Assembly (NCBI RefSeq): GCF_000757425.2
Contig: NZ_JPKR02000003.1
Location: 806,001 to 870,000 of the forward strand
Direction: 5' to 3'
From: Tatumella morbirosei
GTDB taxonomy: Bacteria > Pseudomonadota > Gammaproteobacteria > Enterobacterales > Enterobacteriaceae
Length of the DNA: 64,000 nucleotides
Part shown: one piece after another, positions 49,558-57,967 of the stretch
How positions within the stretch are numbered: the stretch's first letter is position 1
Layout of the letters: the number at the start of each line of letters is the position of its first letter
The notes under the pieces: model-generated
The model's database searches: none
Told to the model about the DNA's origin: nothing
The model's input: the letters and a program-made list of their open reading frames with translations, nothing else
Translations under genes and position numbers: made by a program

Positions 49558-50482
49558 TTTTAATACCTTTCCAGTTAATGCGGGCGACAGCGTTGTGCGG
49601 GTGCAGACTTTCCTGATGTTCAACACGAATGTCATAAGCTTCACAAAACGGTGCGGTTTGCAACATGTGATCCAACCGACGGACAGCATCTTCACAGAAC
49701 ATCAGATTCTGGCCATTAGCCACCGCGAAAGCCTGTTCGTCACTACGCTTGACGACGGTTTGTACCGCCGTCCCAAGGGCGATTTCAGCGCCATCAATCA
49801 GGTCAATCACAGGAATTGATTGCGCACCTGGATGAAGCCGGATACTCAGCCATGCCCAACTTCGCTGACTGTGTGGTGTTGCCGGCATTCCTTTCCCGAC
49901 AAGCCAGTCCACTATTTCTGCAGCCGGGAGCCGGTCTATCCGATCAGCAAAGTCTTTCCTAAACTGCAAACCTGCGACCTGGCGGCTAAGCGCCGCAGAA
50001 GCCGGGCAGGTTGACGAATAAGGAACCCCCACTTTGAGGGTGGCCGTAAATGATTGTCCGAGTTCGGCACTCAGAGTTACAGGATAAGCTTTCCAGCCAA
50101 GGTGGTTAGAATTTAACGACTTCCGCGACAGTAACAACTCACCGGAAATTTCGATACTGGCCTCGTCACTGCGTCCCTGATGAGAAGCCAGAAATGCCTT
50201 CAGCACATGGTGTAATAATCCCGGTGTGATTTCCCCTTGAGTCAGTTCGTCCAGAAGCAGATAAAGGCGGGACATATGTATCCCCTTTTCGGCTTCAGGT
50301 GAACTGAGAAGATTTATGCCGGCATTGACCTTTGCTGATACCGGCCGGCCTGCAATTTCAACCGGAAGGTCAATTTGCTCCATACCCACCCAGGATAATG
50401 ACTCACCCGCACCGTCGGCCTTAGAGGCCTGAATATCCGGCAGCATGCCGGGGCATAAAGTTTGTTTCGCTGCACTACTCAT
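49547..50482 (-). CDS. folE2: GTP cyclohydrolase IB
   Basis: A 311-residue enzyme of the FolE2 family, which makes dihydroneopterin triphosphate for folate and queuosine. Conserved parts are MSRLYLLLDEL, SSTCPASAALSRQ (metal-site Cys; the family often has CPCS), and HRSEDAVRRLDHM-like FCEDAVRRLDHML. FolE2 works with metals other than zinc and replaces zinc-dependent FolE during zinc shortage in Bacillus. Its start overlaps the dksA2 stop by 4 bp (ATGA). Confidence 0.9.
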   Translation of the reverse strand: MSSAAKQTLCPGMLPDIQASKADGAGESLSWVGMEQIDLPVEIAGRPVSAKVNAGINLLSSPEAEKGIHMSRLYLLLDELTQGEITPGLLHHVLKAFLASHQGRSDEASIEISGELLLSRKSLNSNHLGWKAYPVTLSAELGQSFTATLKVGVPYSSTCPASAALSRQVAGLQFRKDFADRIDRLPAAEIVDWLVGKGMPATPHSQRSWAWLSIRLHPGAQSIPVIDLIDGAEIALGTAVQTVVKRSDEQAFAVANGQNLMFCEDAVRRLDHMLQTAPFCEAYDIRVEHQESLHPHNAVARINWKGIKNVT

Positions 50483-50967
50483 TGATACCTGCCTGATCTT
50501 AAAGTTACTCTCATCCCAGCCCTATCCATTGCCTGAACTACCGCATTATTTTTTCGGTACTGAACCTCAACTTTTTCCTGCTTTGTTTTAGCTTCAATAC
50601 TCAATTCTGCGGTTGGCCTGAGTAGCAGGCGTTGCAGGCCAATAGCTTCGCCTGTATCTCTGCAGAAGCCATACTCTCCAGTTTCCAGACGCATAAGCGC
50701 TGCATCATATTTCGGCAGCAGGCGGCTTTCCCGATCTATCTGTCTGAAAATCAGACGTAAATGTTCTTCACGAAGGGCAATATCACCTTCGTCGCCTGTT
50801 TCCGGATTATCCTGAAGTTGTTGCTTCATTTGCTCTATATGATTAATTACATCCTGCCTATCGGAGCGGATGAGACGTCGGAAGAAGTCCTTTTGCACAG
50901 GATTCATGTAGTTTTCTGGCGACATCGCCAGGATTTGTTCTCTTTCAATGCTGGTGGGTTTAACCAT
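50479..50967 (-). CDS. dksA2: Zinc-independent DksA paralogue
   Basis: A 162-residue RNA polymerase secondary-channel factor, from ATG at 50967. The coiled-coil with its tip is central (residues 30-95). The zinc-finger region reads YGFCRDTG (Cys102, Thr105) and AELSIEAKT (Ser123, Ala126), so three of the four Cys of E. coli DksA are replaced. Cys-poor DksA2 of P. aeruginosa is known to replace DksA under zinc limitation. First gene of the operon; a Zur-like palindrome lies 25 bp upstream of the ATG. Confidence 0.92.
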   Translation of the reverse strand: MVKPTSIEREQILAMSPENYMNPVQKDFFRRLIRSDRQDVINHIEQMKQQLQDNPETGDEGDIALREEHLRLIFRQIDRESRLLPKYDAALMRLETGEYGFCRDTGEAIGLQRLLLRPTAELSIEAKTKQEKVEVQYRKNNAVVQAMDRAGMRVTLRSGRYQ

Positions 50968-50991
50968 ATCCAATCCCAATAGTATCGATTA

Positions 50992-51013
50992 TTGTTACGT
51001 TATAACATAACAA
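50992..51013. promoter_or_regulatory. Zur-type operator upstream of dksA2
   Basis: A 22-bp palindrome with half sites TTGTTACGTTA and TAACATAACAA (one mismatch). It shares its core with the sites at 53172 and 57944 and lies between dksA2 and the stop of the upstream COG0523 gene, so it serves the dksA2-folE2-gammaCA transcript. Confidence 0.85.
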
Positions 51014-51037
51014 TAGATGATTCTGCAAAACAACCTG

Positions 51038-52237
51038 TCAGGTCAGCAGGGAAACTTTTTTAGGCCAGGGATCCTGGAAAACTCCCCCCTGCTGCCACCA
51101 GATGATTTCATCTTCCGTGAGTAAACACTGCCGTAAAGCCAGACTGAAATCGTTGATTTCTCCGTCCTCACCAATGACAGTCAGTCGGCAGTGCCGGTCA
51201 CCAAATCTGCCTGGCATATCTGCCAGTTGCTGCCGGAGAGTTAATCGTTCTTCTTTAGTCAGCGAATTATTAGTGTGAGCCAGTACCCCGGCTTTCCAGT
51301 AACTAATAAATTCAAGACTGATACTGCCTGCAGCCTGATTCCACAGCAAAGCCTGGTCATCCCTTCCGGGTAACCAGAAAAACCCCTTGCTGCGGTAAAC
51401 TTTTTTCCCCATAAAGCGATGGCAGGTATCCCACAGACGTTGCGGATGAAATGGACGGTCATCCTCAATGACTCGCCAGGAAATATTATATTTTTTTCCG
51501 GGTTTGTCGGGCAAAACAGCGTCAATGGTATCCTGAAGTTCATCAATAAGTAATGCGACCCGATGAAAGTCGTAATCAGCAATAGCAAGCAATTCATCCA
51601 GCAGTATGTTTCCCCGCGAAACAGCCATAATCGCAACCTGAGGGTTAAGTGGATGTATGGCCCTGGCAACCTCAGTCACCACATCAGAGGGCAGCCGGTC
51701 GTTTTTGGTTAGCAACAATTTATTGCAGAACATGATTTGTTCTGCCAGCAGACTTTCAATTCCTCTGTCCCCATGAGTGAGCTGCTTCTGAAATTCCGGA
51801 ATAAGCTGCTTACCTCTGTCATAGTCATCATTAAGCATCACCGTATCAACCAGAGACAGAAATGCTTTCAGAGTTACCCGGGGATGTTCTCGCAGATAGC
51901 GCACCAGAGGAAGAGGATGACTGCTCCCCGATGTTTCCAGTAAAATAAAATCCGGAGCAGGCGATTCCGGCAGTTTTTTCAGTGCGGAATCCAGCGTCTG
52001 AATTCCACTTTTGCTGCTGATACTGTCTCCTGAAATACTGATAAAATTATTGCTGGCTGCATCAACGATTTCTGTATTAGCGACCAGGATGCCATCTACA
52101 TCGAGTTCACTCATGTCATTAACAATAACTGACACCGCCATTTTCCGCTTATGCGCCTGTGAAAGGAGACTTTTTAACAGCGTTGTTTTTCCTGCCCCCA
52201 GAAAACCATTGAGTATAATGAGTGGTATTCTTTTCAT
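51038..52237 (-). CDS. COG0523-like GTPase with SISS in place of CxCC
   Basis: A 399-residue G3E P-loop protein: Walker [10 protein letters not shown] (11-19), DMSELDVDG switch region, base-specificity NKLLLTKNDRL, and a CobW C-terminal domain (residues 280-395). COG0523 metallochaperones normally have GCICC after the first third, with Cys ligands for metal. Here the aligned segment is SGDSISSKSG, with Ser72, Ser74 and Ser75 in place of the three Cys. GTPase features are intact, so it may be a metal-blind partner or use another ligand set. The start at 52237 is within 31 bp of a TGCAA-N5-TTGCA operator. Confidence 0.88.
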   Translation of the reverse strand: MKRIPLIILNGFLGAGKTTLLKSLLSQAHKRKMAVSVIVNDMSELDVDGILVANTEIVDAASNNFISISGDSISSKSGIQTLDSALKKLPESPAPDFILLETSGSSHPLPLVRYLREHPRVTLKAFLSLVDTVMLNDDYDRGKQLIPEFQKQLTHGDRGIESLLAEQIMFCNKLLLTKNDRLPSDVVTEVARAIHPLNPQVAIMAVSRGNILLDELLAIADYDFHRVALLIDELQDTIDAVLPDKPGKKYNISWRVIEDDRPFHPQRLWDTCHRFMGKKVYRSKGFFWLPGRDDQALLWNQAAGSISLEFISYWKAGVLAHTNNSLTKEERLTLRQQLADMPGRFGDRHCRLTVIGEDGEINDFSLALRQCLLTEDEIIWWQQGGVFQDPWPKKVSLLT

Positions 52238-52266
52238 AATATCTGATTGTGTACCGGAACCATTAA

Positions 52267-52281
52267 TGCAATTGTGTTGCA
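52267..52281. promoter_or_regulatory. TGCAA-N5-TTGCA operator between the SISS-type GTPase and the Fur-like regulator
   Basis: TGCAA-TTGTG-TTGCA. The site lies 30 bp upstream of the GTPase start and 53 bp upstream of the Fur-like gene start, so one protein could control both. The core matches the two sites before thrS2. Confidence 0.6.
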
Positions 52282-52333
52282 ATAATACCCGTTTCCTGCC
52301 AAAATTCAAACAACATGACCCGGAGGGGGAGCT

Positions 52334-52786
52334 ATGACAACACCAGTGGACAAGACGCATAACTGGAAACAAACGTTGCGTGCACAGGGTTTACGGGTGA
52401 CGCCCTCTACGCTGGCTACACTGGAGTGCCTTGAACATGCCAGCCAGGCGATAAGCCATGATGATTTAACTCAGCAATTAGGTGCGAAGGCACCCGACCG
52501 CGTGACTCTTTACCGAATCCTTGAGCGACTGATGCAGGTGGGTCTTGTCCAGCGTTATACAGACTCGTCAAGAACTCAGCGGTTCGCACTGACCGAACGG
52601 GCTGCCATAGGACTTTTTGAATGCGATAGCTGCCATCATGTTATTCCAATTCAACAGGATCCTGCGCTGAAAGCGGCCATTGAACTGGTAAAATCACATC
52701 TCTCAGGACATGGTATGACCGAACAGGAAATTACTCTTTCCAGCCATGGTATCTGTCAGGATTGTAACCGTAGTGGCAACAAGTAA
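52334..52786 (+). CDS. Fur-family transcriptional regulator, atypical metal site
   Basis: A 150-residue Fur-fold protein, start after GGAGGGGGAG. The winged helix covers residues 12-85 (GLRVTPSTLATLECLEH; DRVTLYRILERLMQVGLV). The C-terminal dimer domain has two CxxC pairs (Cys97/100 in FECDSC and Cys141/144 in ICQDC) for structural zinc. The HHDH-type His cluster that precedes the first CxxC in most Fur and Zur proteins is missing; the segment reads RTQRFALTERAAIGLFE. It is divergent from the SISS GTPase. I infer that it binds the TGCAA-N5-TTGCA sites. Confidence 0.87.
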   Translation: MTTPVDKTHNWKQTLRAQGLRVTPSTLATLECLEHASQAISHDDLTQQLGAKAPDRVTLYRILERLMQVGLVQRYTDSSRTQRFALTERAAIGLFECDSCHHVIPIQQDPALKAAIELVKSHLSGHGMTEQEITLSSHGICQDCNRSGNK

Positions 52787-53171
52787 TTCTGGAGTTATTC
52801 AAGGTGATGAGTCATTCATATCTGGCTGGTTCGGGTGCTGCCAGATAAACATAATAATCAAACTCACGAAGGCACCTGTTACGCTAAAAGTATGATTCAT
52901 TCAGGTTTATCAGACCGGTTTTAGCTTGTTTGTCACGTGTCTCAGCAGATGCTTTTTTACTCACCCTAATGCTCTCTTTTGTGCAGGACTGAGAACCCTG
53001 TGATAAGTGAAGTAATAGCGCAAAAGGTCATGATGTATTGATGAATGAGGAACAAGTGATCATTTAATACATTACCGTCAGAAAAGAGAGTTGGCATTAG
53101 AAAGGTCTGCGAAACATCCCCCGGGATATCGGATATGTTGCACCCTCAGGGGTGAAATTTTAACATTTAAT
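52787..53171. other. Intergenic region without a recognised gene
   Basis: About 385 bp between the Fur-like gene and the Zur-type site of the next operon. No supported frame and no clear terminator. Confidence 0.45.
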
Positions 53172-53189
53172 GTTACGTTATAACGTAAC
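53172..53189 (+). promoter_or_regulatory. Zur-type operator upstream of the flavoprotein/FeoB-like operon
   Basis: A perfect 18-bp palindrome with half site GTTACGTTA, 14 bp before the flavoprotein ATG. Differs from the other two sites mainly at the outer bases. Confidence 0.85.
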
Positions 53190-53203
53190 TTAATGGTGAT
53201 TTT

Positions 53204-54334
53204 ATGAACCAAGCCCGTGAAGTAATCATTGTCGGTGCAGGCCCGGCCGGAGTGGGAATGGCGGCAATTCTACGCCGAAGTGCCATACAGGACATTCTGG
53301 TTGTTGACAGCCACGAGGTAGGTGCCTCCTTTTTACGCTGGCCGAAAGAAACCCGTTTTATTACTCCTTCTTTTTTTTCCAATCCGTTTGGTCAGCCAGA
53401 CCTGAACTCAGTAACCCCTGACAGTTCACTGGCGCTTTTCAGTGGCGAAGAGCATCCGGGTGGACAAACCTACGCCAGTTACCTGAGGGCGGTTCTGGAT
53501 GAGTATCAGATCCCTGTCCTGGCTCCGGCCAAAATTACTAAGGTTGCATTGCTCAGTTCAGGTCATTTTATACTTACAACAGCGACTAGTGAGACCCTGG
53601 AGACTCGCTGTTTAATTTGGGCTACCGGGGAATTCCAGTTTCCTGACCGGAAGATTTTCCCGGGAGCAGGTCTTTGTTGCCATTATGCAGATGTCACCAG
53701 TTGGAAAGAGACCCCAGCAGGTGAATACATTGTGATTGGCAACTATGAAAGCGCTGTAGATGCCGCTGTAAACCTACTGGAAAATGGCTCTTCGGTGAAA
53801 ATGTTAACCCGTTCAGCGCCCTGGTCAACTCATCATATTAGCGATCCCAGTGTTTCGCTTTCTCCTTATACCCGTGACCGTCTGAACAGAATAATGAATC
53901 ACCGGCGTTTCGAAATTTGTGAAGATGCGGATGTCTGCCAGGTCACCCGAACGGCAAGCCCGGAGAGTGTTTACGAAGTCCATACTACCCATGGTCAAAT
54001 TTTTACAACGGACCAGCAACCTTTACTGGCTACCGGTTTCCAGTGTGGAGGGGGAGCAAGACAACTGTCTGGTTTTTTTGAATGGAATGATGATGGCTAC
54101 CCTAAGTTAACAGACGAAGACTGCTCTACCTTGTTCCCTGGTTTGTACCTTGTCGGGCCCCATGTACGTCATGCCAGTAATATTTATTGCTTTATCTATA
54201 AGTTTCGTCAGCGTTTTCCTGTAGTGGCACAAAGCATTCATCGTCATCTTGGCCTGCCTTCAGAGGGTTTACAAAACTGGTGGGAGCTGCCTTCAGAACC
54301 CGCCTGCTGTATCAATGATAACTGTGCGTGCTGA
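53204..54334 (+). CDS. FAD/NAD(P)-binding oxidoreductase with Cys-rich C-terminal tail
   Basis: A 376-residue flavoprotein of the YpdA/CzcO-like group. FAD motif GAGPAGVGM at residues 11-19; second nucleotide motif VIGNYESAVDAAVN near 180; FAD-contact LYLVGPHVRH near the C terminus. The protein ends in CCINDNCAC, a CC-x4-CxC tail suited to bind Zn or another soft metal. First gene of a Zur-boxed operon with a FeoB-like transporter 9 bp downstream. Possibly reduces a metallophore or a protein thiol (inference). Confidence 0.83.
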   Translation: MNQAREVIIVGAGPAGVGMAAILRRSAIQDILVVDSHEVGASFLRWPKETRFITPSFFSNPFGQPDLNSVTPDSSLALFSGEEHPGGQTYASYLRAVLDEYQIPVLAPAKITKVALLSSGHFILTTATSETLETRCLIWATGEFQFPDRKIFPGAGLCCHYADVTSWKETPAGEYIVIGNYESAVDAAVNLLENGSSVKMLTRSAPWSTHHISDPSVSLSPYTRDRLNRIMNHRRFEICEDADVCQVTRTASPESVYEVHTTHGQIFTTDQQPLLATGFQCGGGARQLSGFFEWNDDGYPKLTDEDCSTLFPGLYLVGPHVRHASNIYCFIYKFRQRFPVVAQSIHRHLGLPSEGLQNWWELPSEPACCINDNCAC

Positions 54335-54343
54335 GGTCGGGGT

Positions 54344-55996
54344 ATGCAAAAAACATTCGTTTTAATGGGATTAGAGAGCGCAGGAAAATCGACTCTGTTT
54401 AATCTCCTGACGGAGAGTATTGCCAGTGATGAACGTAATTTTCGGGGGTCAACGGTGGTATGTCGGGAAGGTTTCATTAAACAGGTGGGGATCGGCCTGG
54501 TGGATTCGCCAGGCATACGCTTTGAGAGTGACAGTGAAACCACAAAACTCGCCCTTGGTGCACTCAGCCAGCATGATGGAATTATCCTCGTTCTTCGGGC
54601 AACACACGCTCAACAAGAATGGCAGTCACTCTGCCGCCTTATTCCAGCCGGAACAAAAAACCTGATTATCCTGATGACCTTTCCTGATAAGGTCATCATA
54701 GGGCTCAATGAGGTCGCAAAATACCTTGAGGAAGTCTCAGGTGCACCAGTCATGTCACTGAATGCCAGAGAAACTGACAGCAATGTTCGCCAGCAAGTCC
54801 TGCAGTTACTGGTGCACAGTAAACCCACTCCTTCGGCGGACGCTTTAACCTGCCATAAAATGCCGGTGATTAATCTGCTGACTGCCCACCCCCGGGAAAC
54901 GATATTCGAGCACCGTTGGATGGGTCCGCCTGCGGCGATAATGTCTCTTTTTCTGCTTTTTGCTGTTCCGGTATGGGTCGCATGGTTGCTGTCCGATTTC
55001 ATTCAGCCTGTTATTGATGATGCGATGATTCAGCCGGTTCAGAATATAACCACCCACTGGCCCGGCTTTCTGAAGGCATTATTTGTGGGCAATTATGGGC
55101 TTTTGAGCCTGGGACTTTATTCTTTTATCTGGGCATTTCCTGTTGTAGTACTGATAGGGGTATCACTTTCACTGACAGACGACAGTGGACTTAAGGAAAG
55201 AATTACGGCGACGCTGGACCCCGTGTTGCGAAAACTCGGTCTCACTGGTCAGGATCTTATTCCTGTATTAAGCGGTTTTGGCTGTAATGTCGTGGCGGTT
55301 TTTCAGAGCCGTTCGTGTTCCCGTTGCACCAGGCAGTCCTGTATCAGCCTGATTAGTTTTGGATCAGCATGTAGCTATCAGACGGGGGCAACGCTTTCGC
55401 TTTTTAATGCCGCCCACCAGCCCTGGCTTTTTATTCCCTATCTCAGCCTGCTGTTTATCACTGGCGTAATTCATACCCGCCTGTGGAATCCGTCGTTGAA
55501 GGCTGACCTAAACCAACGTTTAACAGAGCTCACCTGGTTACAGTGGCCGCGCTGGCGAAATGTGACCTGGATGCTGAAAAATATCCTCCGCCAGTTCATG
55601 ACACAAGCCATGCCGTTATTCCTGATGATCTGCATTGTTGCAGGGATACTTGATTACGCAGGAGTCACCCGCTGGCTAAGTGAATCGATGGCACCTTTAC
55701 TTCATCTTTTTAAGTTGCCGGCAGCACTGATGCCCGGGATCATTTTTTCACTGTTAAGGAAAGATGGTTTGATGGTACTTAATCAGGGTGGCGGCAGCTT
55801 AATTCAGTCCCTTAGTTCATCTCAGTTACTACTACTTGTCTGGCTTGCCTCGACGTTGACGGCCTGCCTTGTCACAATATTGACTATCGCCCGTGAAATA
55901 AACTGGCGGTTTGCCGCGGGAATCGCAGGTAAACAGGCGTTGACGTCTCTGGCGGTAGCCCTGGGAATATCTCTGATATTCATGTATGGAGCATAA
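54344..55996 (+). CDS. FeoB-like GTPase-coupled metal transporter, short form
   Basis: A 550-residue protein, shorter than FeoB (about 770). The N-terminal G domain has G1 GLESAGKST (9-17) and G3 DSPG (54-57), but the NKxD G4 motif is not evident (TFPDK in its place). Two nucleoside-recognition Gate domains and about eight membrane segments follow. GFGCNVVA corresponds to the GFGCNVPA core of FeoB; the second Cys segment is FGSACSYQTGAT. No FeoA is nearby. The Zur-like operator 150 residues upstream of the operon suggests zinc rather than iron import (inference). Confidence 0.83.
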   Translation: MQKTFVLMGLESAGKSTLFNLLTESIASDERNFRGSTVVCREGFIKQVGIGLVDSPGIRFESDSETTKLALGALSQHDGIILVLRATHAQQEWQSLCRLIPAGTKNLIILMTFPDKVIIGLNEVAKYLEEVSGAPVMSLNARETDSNVRQQVLQLLVHSKPTPSADALTCHKMPVINLLTAHPRETIFEHRWMGPPAAIMSLFLLFAVPVWVAWLLSDFIQPVIDDAMIQPVQNITTHWPGFLKALFVGNYGLLSLGLYSFIWAFPVVVLIGVSLSLTDDSGLKERITATLDPVLRKLGLTGQDLIPVLSGFGCNVVAVFQSRSCSRCTRQSCISLISFGSACSYQTGATLSLFNAAHQPWLFIPYLSLLFITGVIHTRLWNPSLKADLNQRLTELTWLQWPRWRNVTWMLKNILRQFMTQAMPLFLMICIVAGILDYAGVTRWLSESMAPLLHLFKLPAALMPGIIFSLLRKDGLMVLNQGGGSLIQSLSSSQLLLLVWLASTLTACLVTILTIAREINWRFAAGIAGKQALTSLAVALGISLIFMYGA

Positions 55997-55997
55997 T

Positions 55998-56204
55998 ATG
56001 ATCCCGAAAACCTACGCGGAATGGTACAAATGTATTACAGAAGAATGTGGGATTCCCCTGACTCCGGCATTCATTACTTCCCGTCTGACAGTCCTTGAAG
56101 ACCCGGGGCATCAGGAAACCCGACGTTTTGTCTTATTATATGGACAAGCTCATCTGAACATGGTGGTCAACTGGTTCAGAAAAGCCAGTGAACGATTGTT
56201 TTAA
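55998..56204 (+). CDS. Small protein downstream of the FeoB-like transporter
   Basis: A 68-residue protein starting one base after the FeoB-like stop codon; GGAG in the end of that gene supplies the ribosome site. Two Cys occur in YKCITEECG. No signal peptide and no membrane segment. I do not recognise it; its position is that of FeoC, a small FeoB partner, but it does not show a FeoC winged-helix pattern that I can defend. It is followed by a strong terminator. Confidence 0.65.
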   Translation: MIPKTYAEWYKCITEECGIPLTPAFITSRLTVLEDPGHQETRRFVLLYGQAHLNMVVNWFRKASERLF

Positions 56205-56229
56205 ACCCTCCTTCTCACCTTAATTCAAT

Positions 56230-56252
56230 GGTACCCGCCAAAGGCGGGTACC
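56230..56252. terminator. Bidirectional terminator between convergent operons
   Basis: GGTACCCGCC (56230-56239) pairs perfectly with GGCGGGTACC (56243-56252) over an AAA loop, between the small gene and the convergent COG0523 gene. Confidence 0.75.
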
Positions 56253-56259
56253 TAATGAG

Positions 56260-57483
56260 TCACTCCCCGAACCAGGCCTCAACAGGGTCGGGATATTGTC
56301 GCCATTTTTGAGGTCCCTCGGCAAATTCGCTATCCGTTAACAGGGCAGACTCCAGCCGGTCGCGCAGTTCAGTTTCATTCATTGCCATTCCAATAAAGAC
56401 CAACTCCTGCCGGGCATCACCAATACCCTCCTTCCAGTGAGACATGATATATTTGAGTGATTCCGGATCCTCTGGCCAGCGTTCTTTTGGCACACTCGCC
56501 CACCACATACCCCCCAGTCCTTGTCGCGCGACGCCACCTGCCTGTGACCACGTACCAGCGTACTCCGGACGACTGGCTAGCCAGAAGTGCCCTTTTGACC
56601 TGATGACTCCATCCAGCTCATTTTCCATCACCTGCCAGAAACGGGTCGGGTGAAAAGGCCGGCGGGCGCGGAAGACAAAGCTGGCGATCCCGTATTCTTC
56701 TGTCTCCGGTGTATGTTCACCCCGGAGTTCTTTAAGCCAGCCAGGTGCCTGAGCGGCCTGCCCGAAATCAAACAGTCCGGTATTCAGTATGTTGTCCAGT
56801 GAAACCTGACCAAATTTTGAAATAACGATTCTGGCCCGTGGATTCAGTGAACGTAAAATCGCCATCAGTCTGTCTTTTTCCGTTTCGCTGATAAGATCAA
56901 TTTTATTAAGGACCAGGACATCACAGAATTCAATCTGGTCAATCAACAGGTCAACAACGCTCCTGTCATCCCCTTCACCTAACGATTCTCCACGTGACTC
57001 AATGCTATCTTCCGAGCCATAATCTTTTAAAAAATTGAATCCATCCACCACAGTCACCATGGTATCCAGACGCGCAACCGTCGAAAGGCTTTCACCATCA
57101 TCGCCTTCAAAGGTAAACGTTTCTGCAACAGGCAAAGGCTCAGAAATGCCGGTGGACTCAATCACAAGCTGATCAAATCGCCCTTCTTTCGCCAGACGAT
57201 TAACTTCAAGCAAAAGATCCTCACGCAACGTGCAGCAAATGCAACCATTGCTCATTTCTACCAGTTGTTCTTCTGTTCGGGAAAGTTCCGCCCCTCCCTC
57301 TCTGACCAGAGAAGCATCAATGTTCACCTCAGACATATCATTCACGATGACAGCAACACGTCGTCCTTCCCGGTTGTTCAGGATATGGTTAAGCAGGGTT
57401 GTTTTTCCTGCTCCCAGAAATCCGGACAGCACGGTCACCGGCAAACGGTTATCATTATTAAAATTCGTACTAACTTCTGACAT
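56260..57483 (-). CDS. COG0523 GTP-dependent metallochaperone, canonical CxCC type (ZigA/YciC-like)
   Basis: A 407-residue G3E GTPase, from ATG at 57483. Walker [10 protein letters not shown] (21-29), the metal motif GCICCT (Cys81, 83, 84), [15 protein letters not shown], base motif LNKIDLI, and the CobW C-terminal domain from about residue 290. ZigA/YciC-type members are Zur-regulated and deliver zinc to client enzymes. It follows hisI2 by 28 bp, and both are downstream of the 57944 Zur site. A genetic link between ZigA-type chaperones and histidine metabolism is known in Acinetobacter. Confidence 0.92.
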   Translation of the reverse strand: MSEVSTNFNNDNRLPVTVLSGFLGAGKTTLLNHILNNREGRRVAVIVNDMSEVNIDASLVREGGAELSRTEEQLVEMSNGCICCTLREDLLLEVNRLAKEGRFDQLVIESTGISEPLPVAETFTFEGDDGESLSTVARLDTMVTVVDGFNFLKDYGSEDSIESRGESLGEGDDRSVVDLLIDQIEFCDVLVLNKIDLISETEKDRLMAILRSLNPRARIVISKFGQVSLDNILNTGLFDFGQAAQAPGWLKELRGEHTPETEEYGIASFVFRARRPFHPTRFWQVMENELDGVIRSKGHFWLASRPEYAGTWSQAGGVARQGLGGMWWASVPKERWPEDPESLKYIMSHWKEGIGDARQELVFIGMAMNETELRDRLESALLTDSEFAEGPQKWRQYPDPVEAWFGE

Positions 57484-57511
57484 TAACTTACCTCTCCTCC
57501 AATTTTTTATT

Positions 57512-57925
57512 CTATAAATCCGGATAAGACGGGTCGCCGATGACAACGACACTTTCGCCCTTAATCGCATTGTAAAAGCAGCTTCGTCGCCCCGTGTGGC
57601 AGGCTCCCCCCTGTTGATCAACCAGTAAAAGCACCGCATCTCCGTCGCAATCCAGTCGGATATCATGCACCCGCTGGATACAGCCAGAGCTTTCTCCCTT
57701 CCGCCACAATACGGAACGTGAACGTGACCAGTAACAGGCTCTGCGGGTACGTAATGTTTCCTGCAGGGCCACCTGATTCATCCAGGCAAGCATCAGTACT
57801 TCTCCTGTGTTGTACTGCTGAGCAACCACAGCAATCAGTCCATCCGGCCCCCAGGGTATTGACGACAGAATGTCTTCAAGTTTGAAGACTGCACCTGCCG
57901 GGGCTTTTTCCAGTAGCAGAAACAT
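57512..57925 (-). CDS. hisI: Phosphoribosyl-AMP cyclohydrolase paralogue
   Basis: A 137-residue HisI-domain protein, from ATG at 57925 (GAGG upstream). Motifs: [46 protein letters not shown] and [13 protein letters not shown] with the zinc and magnesium ligands. Enterobacterial HisI is normally fused to HisE (HisIE), so a single-domain copy in a Zur-type operon is a second gene, like the hisI paralogues of zinc-starvation clusters. It would open the ring of PR-AMP in histidine synthesis. Confidence 0.9.
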   Translation of the reverse strand: MFLLLEKAPAGAVFKLEDILSSIPWGPDGLIAVVAQQYNTGEVLMLAWMNQVALQETLRTRRACYWSRSRSVLWRKGESSGCIQRVHDIRLDCDGDAVLLLVDQQGGACHTGRRSCFYNAIKGESVVVIGDPSYPDL

Positions 57926-57943
57926 TGGCACCTCAGAGTTTTG

Positions 57944-57965
57944 TTGTTATGTTATAACATAACAA
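57944..57965. promoter_or_regulatory. Zur-type operator between hisI2 and the zur-like gene
   Basis: A perfect 22-bp palindrome: TTGTTATGTTA directly followed by its reverse complement TAACATAACAA. It ends two bases before the ATG of the zur-like gene and lies 18 bp from hisI2, so it can control both and give autoregulation. Confidence 0.9.
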
Positions 57966-57967
57966 TT

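Noticed and set aside
52267..52281. TGCAA-N5-TTGCA taken as a variant Zur site
   Set aside because: Its bases and spacing share nothing with the three GTTAYGTTATAACRTAAC palindromes in the same locus, so I treat it as a separate motif.
54344..55996. Ordinary FeoB iron transporter
   Set aside because: Too short, no feoA, altered core Cys segments and a Zur-type rather than Fur-type site in front of the operon.
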